Assembly (NCBI GenBank): GCA_964460035.1
Contig: CAYWPG010000014.1
Coordinates: 22,643-86,642 of the forward strand
Origin: CAYWPG01 sp964460035
GTDB taxonomy: Bacteria > Pseudomonadota > Gammaproteobacteria > Nitrococcales > AK92
DNA: 64,000 nucleotides
Reading direction: 5' to 3'
Position numbers and translations under genes: made by a program. The notes under the pieces were generated by a model that was not told the DNA's origin, did no database searches, and saw only the letters and a program-made list of their open reading frames with translations. Below are positions 15,552-23,709 of this stretch, piece after piece. The first letter of the stretch is position 1, and each line of letters opens with the position of its first letter.

Positions 15552-18362
15552 GTGACCGATTACAAAGACACGCTGAATCTGCCGAACACCGACTTCCCGA
15601 TGCGCGCCAATCTCTCGCAGCGGGAACCGCAGTGGCTGGAACGCTGGCAGGCTCTGGATATCTACGGCAAGTTGCGCGCCGCGCGCGCCGGCCGCGAGCG
15701 TTTCATCCTTCACGACGGCCCGCCCTATGCGAACGGCGACATTCACATCGGTCACGCGGTCAACAAGATTCTCAAGGACATCATCGTCAAAAGCCGCAGC
15801 ATGGAAGGCTTTGACGCGCCTTACATCCCCGGCTGGGACTGCCACGGCCTGCCCATCGAGCTGATGGTGGAGAAAAAGGTCGGCAAGGCCGGCGTGAAAG
15901 TCTCCCCCAAAGAGTTCCGGGCCGCCTGCCGCGCCTTCGCCGCCGAACAGGTGGACGGCCAACGGCGCGACTTCAAGCGGCTGGGAATCTTCGGAGCCTG
16001 GGACAAGCCCTACCTGACCATGGATCCGAAGGTGGAGGCCGACACTTTGCGCGCGCTGGGCCGCATCATCGCGCGCGGCCATGTGACGCGCGGCTTCAAG
16101 CCCGTGCATTGGTGCGTAGACTGCGGGTCCGCCCTGGCCGAAGCCGAAGTAGAGTACGAGCAGAGAACCTCGCCCGCTATCGACGTGCGCTTCGCCGCCG
16201 TCGATGCGGCTGATGCGTTCAGCCGCTTCGGCGCAAGCGGCACCGGGCCCGTGGCGGTCGTGATCTGGACCACCACCCCGTGGACTTTGCCCGCTAACCA
16301 GGCCGTGGCGCTGCACCCGGAGCTGGAGTATGTGCTGGTGCGTGTGGACGGCGAGCATCTCGTACTGGCCGAGGCGCTGTACGAGGCCGCGTTGCAGCGC
16401 TACGGAATCGAGAGCTTCGAAGTGGTCGCCCGCGCGGCCGGCGCCAAGCTCGAAGGCCTGCAGCTATCGCATCCGTTCTATGACCGCCAAGTGCCGGTCA
16501 TTCTCGGCGAGCATGTGACCACCGAATCCGGCACCGGCGCCGTGCATACTGCGCCCGGCCATGGCGTCGAGGACTACCAGGTAGGGCTGCGCTATAACCT
16601 GACCGTAGACAATCCGGTCGGCAGCGACGGCCGCTTCCTGCCCGGCACGGAACTGTTCGAAGGCCAGCCGGTCTTCAAGGCCAACGACGAGATCGTGCGC
16701 GTGCTCGCCGAGCGCGGCGCGCTGCTCAAGCACGAGAAGTACCAGCACAGCTACCCACACTGCTGGCGGCACAAGACGCCCATCATCTTCCGCGCCACCC
16801 CGCAGTGGTTCATCAACCTCGACCAGGCCGGCCTGCGCGAACAGGCGCTGGATGCAATTAAGCGCGTATCCTGGCACCCCTCGTGGGGCGAGGCCCGAAT
16901 CGAGGGCATGGTGCGCAACCGCCCCGACTGGTGCATTTCCCGCCAGCGCCTCTGGGGCGTGCCCATCGCGCTGTTCGTGGATAAGCGCACCGGCGAGCCC
17001 CACCCGCGCACGCTGGAGCTGATAGAGCAGGTCGCTCTGCGCATGGAGGAGCAAGGTATCGATGCCTGGAGCGAGCTCGATCCCAAGGAGCTGCTGGGCG
17101 ACGAGGCGGACAAGTACGAGAAGGTCACTGACATTCTCGACGTCTGGTTCGACTCGGGCGTAACCCACGCCACCGTGCTGGAGCACCGGGAAGGGCATCG
17201 TGTGCCGGCCGACCTCTATCTCGAAGGCTCGGACCAGCACCGCGGCTGGTTCCAGTCCAGCTTGCTCGCCTCAGTGGCCATGCGCGGCGATGCCCCCTAC
17301 AAGGGCGTGCTCACCCACGGCTTCACCGTGGACGAGACCGGCCGCAAGATGTCCAAGTCGCTGGGCAACGTAGTCGCCCCGCAGAAGGTGGTCAACAGCC
17401 TGGGCGCGGACATTCTGCGGCTGTGGGTCGCCTCGGCCGATTACAGCGGCGAGATCGCCGTTTCCGACGAGATCCTCAAGCGCATTGCCGACTCCTACCG
17501 GCGCATGCGCAACACCGCGCGCTTCCTGCTGGCCAACCTCAACGGCTTCGATCCGGCCACCGATATCGTGCCCAACGACAAGATGCTGCCGTTGGACCGC
17601 TGGGCCGTGGATCGTGCCCGCCGGCTGCAGCAAAGCGTGCGGGCCGCCTACGATAGCTATGAGTTCCACCACATCTATCAGAAGGTCCACAATTTCTGCG
17701 TGGTGGACATGGGCGGCTTCTACCTGGACATCATCAAGGACAGGCAGTACACCACGCGCCGCGACAGCCTGGCGCGCCGCTCCGCGCAAACGGCGATGTA
17801 CCACATCATCGAAGCGCTGGTGCGCTGGCTGGCGCCCATTCTCAGCTTCACCGCCGAGGAAATCTGGCAGCATATGCCGGGCAAGCGCAGCGAGTCGGTG
17901 TTCCTGGAAACCTGGTACGAGGACTTGGCCGAGCTAAGCGACACCAAGCTGGATGCGGCTTTCTGGGAGCATGTGATCCGGGTGCGCGAAGCGGTAGGCA
18001 AGGTGCTGGAAGGCTTGCGAGCCGAAGACAAGCTCGGCGGCTCGCTGGAAGCCGAGGTCGATCTGTATTGCCCGCCGGAGCTGCTGCAGCGGCTGGGCGA
18101 ACTGGAAGACGAGCTGCGCTTCGTGCTGATCACCTCGTACGCACGCATCCATCCGGAAGACGCCAAACCAGCCGATGCCGTGGCGACTCGACTGGCCGAT
18201 GGCAGCACCCTGTACATAAAGGCCGTGCGCTCGGAGCACGCCAAGTGCTGCCGCTGCTGGCACCGCCGCGAGGACGTGGGCAGCAACCCCGAGCATCCCG
18301 AGCTTTGCGGGCGCTGCGTGAGGAACGTGGAAGGGCCCGGAGAGCAACGCCACTATGCCTGA
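15552..18362 (+). CDS. ileS: Isoleucyl-tRNA synthetase
   Basis: This class Ia synthetase charges tRNA-Ile and edits valine. The 936 residues contain the HIGH-type motif (YANGDIHIGHAVNK, near residue 60), an editing domain (about 190-400, with TTTPWTLPANQAV and the TESGTGAVHTAPGHG block), the KMSKS motif at residues 599-603 and a C-terminal zinc site (CCRCWHRRED...CGRC). This layout is the ordinary bacterial type, the kind usually sensitive to mupirocin (family knowledge). The start is GTG. The 3' end overlaps the lspA start by 8 bases, indicating translational coupling. Confidence 0.97.
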   Translation: MTDYKDTLNLPNTDFPMRANLSQREPQWLERWQALDIYGKLRAARAGRERFILHDGPPYANGDIHIGHAVNKILKDIIVKSRSMEGFDAPYIPGWDCHGLPIELMVEKKVGKAGVKVSPKEFRAACRAFAAEQVDGQRRDFKRLGIFGAWDKPYLTMDPKVEADTLRALGRIIARGHVTRGFKPVHWCVDCGSALAEAEVEYEQRTSPAIDVRFAAVDAADAFSRFGASGTGPVAVVIWTTTPWTLPANQAVALHPELEYVLVRVDGEHLVLAEALYEAALQRYGIESFEVVARAAGAKLEGLQLSHPFYDRQVPVILGEHVTTESGTGAVHTAPGHGVEDYQVGLRYNLTVDNPVGSDGRFLPGTELFEGQPVFKANDEIVRVLAERGALLKHEKYQHSYPHCWRHKTPIIFRATPQWFINLDQAGLREQALDAIKRVSWHPSWGEARIEGMVRNRPDWCISRQRLWGVPIALFVDKRTGEPHPRTLELIEQVALRMEEQGIDAWSELDPKELLGDEADKYEKVTDILDVWFDSGVTHATVLEHREGHRVPADLYLEGSDQHRGWFQSSLLASVAMRGDAPYKGVLTHGFTVDETGRKMSKSLGNVVAPQKVVNSLGADILRLWVASADYSGEIAVSDEILKRIADSYRRMRNTARFLLANLNGFDPATDIVPNDKMLPLDRWAVDRARRLQQSVRAAYDSYEFHHIYQKVHNFCVVDMGGFYLDIIKDRQYTTRRDSLARRSAQTAMYHIIEALVRWLAPILSFTAEEIWQHMPGKRSESVFLETWYEDLAELSDTKLDAAFWEHVIRVREAVGKVLEGLRAEDKLGGSLEAEVDLYCPPELLQRLGELEDELRFVLITSYARIHPEDAKPADAVATRLADGSTLYIKAVRSEHAKCCRCWHRREDVGSNPEHPELCGRCVRNVEGPGEQRHYA

Positions 18363-18852
18363 GGCCCGCCGGCGTATGTGGCCATGGCTGGCGCTGGCCA
18401 TCCTGGTGGTGGCACTGGATCAGGCCAGCAAACTGGCTGCGGAGGCAACGCTGGGTTACCACCAGCCGTTGCCTCTGATCCCCTTTTTCAATCTGACCCT
18501 GAGCTACAATACCGGCGCTGCCTTCAGCTTTCTCGGCACTGCGAGCGGCTGGCAGCGCTGGTTCTTTGCGGCCATCGCCATTTTGGTAAGCGGCTTTCTG
18601 CTGCAGTGGCTGCGCCAGAGCGCGGGACGGGACCGCTGGCTGTCGCTGGCCTTGAGCCTGATTCTGGGCGGCGCCATTGGTAATCTGATCGATCGGATCG
18701 CCTACGGCCATGTCATTGACTTCATCCACTTCTATGTAGGTGACTGGAGCTTTCCGATCTTCAACATCGCGGACAGCGCCATTACCGTAGGGGCTGCGTT
18801 GCTGATCGCGCATATGTTCCTGGTACGCCAGGAAGCGCCCAAACCCGATTGA
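18355..18852 (+). CDS. lspA: Lipoprotein signal peptidase (SPase II)
   Basis: LspA removes the signal peptide of prolipoproteins after lipidation. The 165-residue protein has four membrane segments, the YNTGAAFSFL motif near residue 51, and the catalytic aspartates Asp122 (GHVIDFIHF) and Asp140 (FNIADSAIT). It overlaps the end of ileS. The FkpB (SlpA) peptidyl-prolyl isomerase gene that often follows is absent: the next 127 bases hold no gene. Confidence 0.96.
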   Translation: MPEARRRMWPWLALAILVVALDQASKLAAEATLGYHQPLPLIPFFNLTLSYNTGAAFSFLGTASGWQRWFFAAIAILVSGFLLQWLRQSAGRDRWLSLALSLILGGAIGNLIDRIAYGHVIDFIHFYVGDWSFPIFNIADSAITVGAALLIAHMFLVRQEAPKPD

Positions 18853-18979
18853 GCCTCCCTTGTTGGAGCTGCGGGCGGCACGGGCGTGCGGCCACGGCGT
18901 ATACAAGGTAGGCTATGCTCCGTCGGGACGGCCCGCTCCCCCCACCCCTTGCTCGTGACGTCGAACTGGAGACCGCCAG

Positions 18980-19936
18980 ATGCAAGCTCAGATTCTCCTA
19001 GCCAATCCCCGCGGCTTCTGCGCCGGTGTCGACCGCGCCATCAGTATCGTCGAGCGGGCGCTGGAACTGTTCGGGGCGCCGATCTACGTGCGTCATGAGG
19101 TGGTGCACAATCGTTTCGTCGTCGACGATCTTCGAGCCAAGGGCGCGGTATTCGTGGAGGAACTGCACGAGGTGCCCGACGGCGCTACCGTGATCTTCAG
19201 CGCCCATGGCGTCTCCCAGGCCGTGCGTAACGAGGCCGCCAGCCGCGATCTGCGGGTGTTCGACGCCACCTGCCCCCTGGTCACGAAGGTTCACCTGGAG
19301 GTGAACAAGCACGCTCGCGAAGGGCGCGAAGTGGTTCTGATCGGCCACGCCGGTCATCCGGAGGTCGAGGGCACTATCGGCCAGTATGTCGGGGAGGGCG
19401 CCGACCGCGGAGCCATCTATCTGGTGGAGACGGTGGAGGACGTCGCACGCTTGCAAGTGCGCGACCCCGATAATCTGGCCCATGTCAGCCAGACCACTTT
19501 GTCCATGGACGACACTGCCCGCATCATCGATGCCCTGCGGGCACGCTTTCCCAAGATCAAAGGCCCACGCAAGGACGACATCTGCTATGCCACGCAGAAC
19601 CGCCAGGATGCGGTCAAAGCTCTGGTGGAACAGGTCGACCTGCTGCTGGTCGTAGGCTCCAAGAACAGCTCCAACTCCAACCGCTTGCGGGAGTTGGCCG
19701 AGCGGGCGGGTATCGAGTCGTATCTTATCGATGGCGCCGAGGACCTGCAGCGGCATTGGATAGAAGGCAAGCGACGCATCGGCGTTACCGCCGGAGCTTC
19801 GGCGCCAGAAATCCTGGTGCAGGGAGTGACCGCCAAGCTCCAGGAGTGGGGAGCGCAGGCGGCTGTGGAACAGGTCGGCCGCGAGGAAAAAATCTCCTTT
19901 TCGCTGCCTCGCGCACTAACCAAGCGCTCTGCGTAA
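18980..19936 (+). CDS. ispH: 4-hydroxy-3-methylbut-2-enyl diphosphate reductase
   Basis: IspH is the last enzyme of the MEP pathway and forms IPP and DMAPP from HMBPP with an iron-sulfur cluster. The three cluster cysteines are at about 14 (RGFCAGVDRA), 98 (ATCPLVTKVH) and 202 (DICYATQNRQ). Other motifs are HEVVHN, FSAHGVS, GHAGHPEVEGTIGQ, GSKNSSNSNRL and TAGASAPE. Its 318 residues match the family. GGAG lies upstream of the ATG. The IPP produced feeds the polyprenyl synthase IspB encoded further along the window. Confidence 0.97.
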   Translation: MQAQILLANPRGFCAGVDRAISIVERALELFGAPIYVRHEVVHNRFVVDDLRAKGAVFVEELHEVPDGATVIFSAHGVSQAVRNEAASRDLRVFDATCPLVTKVHLEVNKHAREGREVVLIGHAGHPEVEGTIGQYVGEGADRGAIYLVETVEDVARLQVRDPDNLAHVSQTTLSMDDTARIIDALRARFPKIKGPRKDDICYATQNRQDAVKALVEQVDLLLVVGSKNSSNSNRLRELAERAGIESYLIDGAEDLQRHWIEGKRRIGVTAGASAPEILVQGVTAKLQEWGAQAAVEQVGREEKISFSLPRALTKRSA

Positions 19937-20092
19937 ACGCCAATCCGGCGCTCCGCCAGGCTCTATCGCTGCGCCTCGCCTCGGTGCCGGACGTATATTT
20001 CGCCCGCCGTTCTCGGCACCGCGGAGCCTTTGCGCTGATGCAGAATCGCACCGACTATGTGGCCCGCATCCGTTGACTGGAAACATAGCTCC

Positions 20093-20213
20093 TCCCACAG
20101 CTAGCCGCCTCATGCAGGCCGGCGGGCTAAGCACTGTGGAAGCGCGCGCCCGGGCGCGAAAGGCTGTGGCTATATTCCCCACCCCTTGCTCCGGGAAACA
20201 GACTTTCCCACAG
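20093..20213. repeat. REP-like repeat cluster (inverted pair) between ispH and the FimT-like gene
   Basis: The core unit CTGTGG-AAGCGC...GGGCGCGAAAGG (20134-20163) contains a 14-bp perfect palindrome. It is flanked by inverted TCCCACAG ends at 20093-20100 and 20206-20213, the latter ending one base before the prepilin stop codon. A related pair lies at 28006-28089. The layout resembles REP/REPIN elements. Confidence 0.5.
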
Positions 20214-20214
20214 C

Positions 20215-20775
20215 TTACTCGCAGGGTAGGAACTCTGCGGCTGTAGCCAGCCGCACCCTTCCTACATTGGAAATGACAAGCCCCGTATAAGCACGCCCGG
20301 TCAGCGTGCTGCAAACGGTAAACCTGCCATTGCTGCCTGGACTGCTGCCATCCGGATTGAAGCGAACGGCTGTCGCGACATTGCTGTTGTTTATCAGCTT
20401 CAGCGTAGCGGCCGATACGCCAGGCTCCCAGCGCAGGATTCTGCCGGTACTGCCATCACAAATGCCGTCACCGGTACTATCGTGGCAGGTCCTGGTGCCG
20501 AGCACATCCTCGAACACCATCCACCCCTGCCCCCAATCGCCGCCCGCAGTGCATGAATAGCCATTCGGACTCTTGCAAATGACGATCTGCAGCCCCGAAT
20601 TGGCCGCCGCTGCGCGCGCGAACTGCAGTGTAGAAAACAGCGCGAGGCTCGTGGAACGGGCTCGACTGCGCTCCGCCATATCGCGCAGTCCAGGCGCCGC
20701 TATGCCCAGAATTAGCGCCAGTATCGCCAGAACGGCAAGCAGCTCCACCAACGTCACGCCGCTGCTGTATCTCAT
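20215..20775 (-). CDS. FimT/GspH-type minor prepilin
   Basis: This is a type IV prepilin of 186 residues. A short leader ends in Gly6 and is followed by VTLVELLAVLAILALILGIA, the class III signal cleaved and methylated by PilD (Glu5 of the mature protein is present). The C-terminal pseudopilin domain shares a CxSxNGYxCxxxGxWxxGWxVF-type pattern with the FimT/FimU-like protein encoded divergently next door, so the two look like paralogues. By family, FimT-like pilins affect pilus assembly or bind DNA, but which role applies here is not visible. The stop abuts a REP-like repeat. Confidence 0.85.
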   Translation of the reverse strand: MRYSSGVTLVELLAVLAILALILGIAAPGLRDMAERSRARSTSLALFSTLQFARAAAANSGLQIVICKSPNGYSCTAGGDWGQGWMVFEDVLGTRTCHDSTGDGICDGSTGRILRWEPGVSAATLKLINNSNVATAVRFNPDGSSPGSNGRFTVCSTLTGRAYTGLVISNVGRVRLATAAEFLPCE

Positions 20776-21111
20776 CTCCCCTCCCTAGGAGCAAGTACGC
20801 ATTCCCATCGCGAATGGCTGGGCGTTCGCCAGTGGAACTATTAGTTCGATGTTTGGAAAAACGCAACCTTATTGGCGCGGGTCTACTACCGAACATAAGC
20901 TGGCTGACCTTCTGGATCTCTGCATCGCTTGCAGGGTTCACCCCCCCTGCTCTTCATCCTTACAGGTCCTAATGCAGTTGCATCTTGACGAAAGCGAGCT
21001 AGCGTTCTTTACCTAAAATAAGGCTTTACTTATTAAGCCGCTCATCGGCAAATATCGAGCTCCTGTCGGAACAAGCTCGCGAACTGAGCAGTTGCGGGCT
21101 ATTAGTAATGC
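20776..21111. other. Divergent, AT-richer regulatory region between two prepilin genes
   Basis: No gene is recognisable. The stretch is AT-richer than its surroundings and holds several short perfect inverted repeats (for example AATAAG-N6-CTTATT near 21018 and CGAGCT-N12-AGCTCG near 21056) and a TTGACG hexamer near 20991. Minor-pilin operons are often activator-controlled (for example FimS/AlgR in Pseudomonas), but I see no defined operator. Confidence 0.4.
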
Positions 21112-21624
21112 ATGAAAAGCAGAAAGCATAACCGGGGGATCACTCTTATCGAGTTACTGATGGCCTTGGTCATCCTCGCGATCTTGCTAACGGTCGCGGC
21201 TCCGGCGCTTCATACACTTATTTTGCAGAATCGAATGACCTCGCGCGCGAACGATTTACTGACGTCGCTGATGTACGCGCGCAGCGAGGCGACGAAACGA
21301 CACGCGCCGGTCAGCGTGTGTGCCAGTGTCAACGGCTACACCTGCAGCGGCACCGGCGAGTGGCACGCCGGATGGATCGTCTTCGCCGAAGGCGCCCTGG
21401 CGACCGGAGATCCCGCCGACGGAGAGATTCTCTATGTCAGTGGCGCAGTCCAGGGGGACCTTACCATCGCCGGGCCGCCGGGCCTGGTCAGCTACAACGC
21501 GCGCGGCGAGAGCTCCAGCTCGACCGCGATGGTTCTGTGCGATGGGCGAGGCTCAGCGCATGCGCGCACACTTCGTATCCAGGCAACCGGGCGCGCAGCA
21601 CTTGAGCCCGGCGGGAGCTGTTGA
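21112..21624 (+). CDS. FimT/FimU-like minor prepilin
   Basis: The 170-residue prepilin begins MKSRKHNRG followed by ITLIELLMALVILAILLTVA, the PilD cleavage site after Gly9 with Glu5 conserved. The GspH-like C-terminal domain follows, with a VCASVNGYTCSGTGEWHAGW segment. Being first in a pilV-pilW-pilX-pilY1-pilE run, it corresponds in position to FimU/FimT, which help prime pilus assembly with PilVWX and PilY1 (knowledge). pilV follows 34 bases after the stop. Confidence 0.85.
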   Translation: MKSRKHNRGITLIELLMALVILAILLTVAAPALHTLILQNRMTSRANDLLTSLMYARSEATKRHAPVSVCASVNGYTCSGTGEWHAGWIVFAEGALATGDPADGEILYVSGAVQGDLTIAGPPGLVSYNARGESSSSTAMVLCDGRGSAHARTLRIQATGRAALEPGGSC

Positions 21625-21658
21625 TACCGGAATCGGAACAGAATCGCAGGAGAGGGGC

Positions 21659-22180
21659 ATGACCGGCCCGCATGGAACGCCACCGAGAATCCTTGCCCGC
21701 ACCTGGGCTCGCCTCAGCAGCCGGCAACGCGGTTTCACGTTGCTGGAGGTGCTCGTTTCCGTGCTGGTGCTATCGATCGGACTACTGGGTATCGCCGGCC
21801 TGCAACTGTGGAGCCTGCGGTACAACACCAGCGCTTACCAGAGCTCTCAGGCTGGCGCGGTAGTGGCCGACCTGGTGGATCGCATGCGGGCCAACCCTGC
21901 CGCTGCGGCCGGCGGCAGCTATGTATTCTCCACAACCTCGCCTCCCCCTGCGCCGCAAAGCTGTGTCAGCGAAGCCACCGGCTGCAACCCTACCGCCCAA
22001 GCCTTGCACGATATCCGCGAGTGGCGCGAGCACAGCTTGCCCCGCTTAGGGCAGGCTTCGGCCAGCGTAGCGCAGGCCGGCAACCTCTTCACCATCACCG
22101 TGAGCTGGAAAGACCGTGCCGAAGAGGACAAGGACGGCGCCGCGGCAACGCGCAGCATGACAGTCAAGGTGCGGCTATGA
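21659..22180 (+). CDS. pilV: Type IV pilus modification / minor pilin PilV
   Basis: The 173-residue prepilin has a long leader (about 25 residues) ending at RG, then FTLLEVLVSVLVLSIGLLGIAGLQ, the characteristic PilV start. The chosen ATG has AGGAGAGGGG just upstream. Longer frames extend back across the fimT-like gene and are shadows. PilV joins PilW, PilX and the FimU-like pilin in the priming complex that initiates pili and exports PilY1 (knowledge from Pseudomonas). The stop overlaps the pilW ATG (atga). Confidence 0.9.
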   Translation: MTGPHGTPPRILARTWARLSSRQRGFTLLEVLVSVLVLSIGLLGIAGLQLWSLRYNTSAYQSSQAGAVVADLVDRMRANPAAAAGGSYVFSTTSPPPAPQSCVSEATGCNPTAQALHDIREWREHSLPRLGQASASVAQAGNLFTITVSWKDRAEEDKDGAAATRSMTVKVRL

Positions 22181-23202
22181 ACAAAGCGCTGGCCATGAAT
22201 CCGGCCGCAACGCGGCAAAAGGGCTTATCGCTGATCGAGGTTCTGATTGCGCTCCTTCTGGGTTTGATTCTCATGATCGGCATAACGCACCTGTTCATGC
22301 TGAACGCCCGCACTCACCGCACCAGCGATGAGGTTGCGCGCCTTCAGGAAACCGGCCGCTTCGGCATCGAGACCATCGCTGCTGATCTGAGAATGGCGGG
22401 CTACCAAGGCTGTGCCGAGCCAAGGAAATGGCCATTGAACATCGTCGCCCTCGGCCTGGCCGGCGTCCACATGCCGGCCGCCGCCATCGAGATCAGCGAC
22501 CGTGATAGCGACGGCGAAGTCGACACGCTTAGGATCCGCTACGCCTCCGGCAACATGGCCACTCTCACCGCGGACATGAGCTCTCCGGATGCAGCCATAG
22601 TCCTGGATAAGGTACCCGACGGGCTGCGCGCCGGAGATATCGCGGTCATCGCGGACTGCACCAACGCGGACGCCTTCGCCGTTTCCGACGTAGACAACGC
22701 GAACGAAACGATTCTGCACGCGGCCAGCGGAGTCGTGGGCGGCGCCCCGAAGCAGCTCAACTCCTCCTCCAACCTAAGTAAAGCGTACAAGGCCGGCGCG
22801 CGCCTGATGCGCTTCCGCTCGCATGAGTACTGGGTGAGCAAGACCGGACGCACCAACAAGGCCGGCGACCCGATCTACGCCTTATACCGCGATGGCGATG
22901 AACTGGTCGAAGGCGTGGAGTCGATGCAGGTTCAGTTCGGCGAACGCCTGGCCGATGGGAATGTACGCTATCGCAGCTGGAGCGAGGCCGGTATCGACTT
23001 GGCAGAGGTCGTCGCCGTACGCGTCGGCTTGCTGATCCACAGCATCGAACAGGTGCTGGAGGCCCCGGACACCGGGACGTACAACGTAGCCGGGACTGAA
23101 ATTGCCGCCGCCGATCCCAATGCGACGGGCCCCACCCACGAAGGCGGGCTGCGAATGCGGCGCGTCTTCTCCACCACGGTCAGTCTGCGTAACCGGGAGT
23201 AG
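22177..23202 (+). CDS. pilW: Minor pilin / assembly protein PilW
   Basis: The 341-residue prepilin has an N-terminal RQKG leader end followed by LSLIEVLIALLLGLILMIGITHLF, then the PilW-type segment TGRFGIETIAADLRMAGYQGC near residue 60. The C-terminal domain ends with the VFSTTVSLRNR pattern usual for this family. The start is fixed by the ATGA overlap with pilV. pilX begins 6 bases after the stop, so the block is a tight operon. Confidence 0.9.
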   Translation: MNKALAMNPAATRQKGLSLIEVLIALLLGLILMIGITHLFMLNARTHRTSDEVARLQETGRFGIETIAADLRMAGYQGCAEPRKWPLNIVALGLAGVHMPAAAIEISDRDSDGEVDTLRIRYASGNMATLTADMSSPDAAIVLDKVPDGLRAGDIAVIADCTNADAFAVSDVDNANETILHAASGVVGGAPKQLNSSSNLSKAYKAGARLMRFRSHEYWVSKTGRTNKAGDPIYALYRDGDELVEGVESMQVQFGERLADGNVRYRSWSEAGIDLAEVVAVRVGLLIHSIEQVLEAPDTGTYNVAGTEIAAADPNATGPTHEGGLRMRRVFSTTVSLRNRE

Positions 23203-23208
23203 CCAGTC

Positions 23209-23694
23209 ATGAGCCCCACTCCGCGCGTCCTTTCCTCTTCATTTGCCAGGCATCAGCGGGGCGCTGTCCTGATTACCAGCCTGCTATTGCTGCTTGCCAT
23301 GACGGTACTGGGAATTACCGCCATGCGTGGCGCGAGCCTCGAAGAGCGCATGGCTCTCAACGCATCGCTCAGGACGAGAGCGTTCTACGCGGCCGAAAGC
23401 GCGCTTCGCGAAGGCATAGACCAGGATACGGAACTCGCGGCGCTGGTGGACTCTCCGGTAGGCACAACCAGCTCCGCCGTCACCGTCAGCCTGGGTTCCA
23501 CCGAGTTACACAGTCAATACGAGATTCAATACCTTGGCGCCACGCCGGGCGGTCCCGGAGCCGGCAGTTCCATCAGTCTTGGCCGCGATCACTTCTTCGA
23601 GGTCAAGGGCAGCGGGGAAATTCGGCGCGACAGCACCTCCCTCTCAAGCGCCAAGAACGCCACCGGCATCGTTTACTTCATGCCTGATCTCTAA
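23209..23694 (+). CDS. pilX: Minor pilin PilX
   Basis: The 161-residue prepilin has leader HQRG followed by AVLITSLLLLLAMTVLGITAMRGASLEERMA, the PilX signature. Glu5 of the mature protein is replaced (AVLIT), as is common for PilX/GspK-type subunits. The AFYAAESALREG segment near residue 65 is also typical. The next gene, pilY1, begins within 15 bases of the stop. In Pseudomonas, PilX, PilW and PilV are needed to put PilY1 at the pilus tip (knowledge). Confidence 0.88.
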   Translation: MSPTPRVLSSSFARHQRGAVLITSLLLLLAMTVLGITAMRGASLEERMALNASLRTRAFYAAESALREGIDQDTELAALVDSPVGTTSSAVTVSLGSTELHSQYEIQYLGATPGGPGAGSSISLGRDHFFEVKGSGEIRRDSTSLSSAKNATGIVYFMPDL

Positions 23695-23709
23695 TGGATG
23701 GAGAGGATC

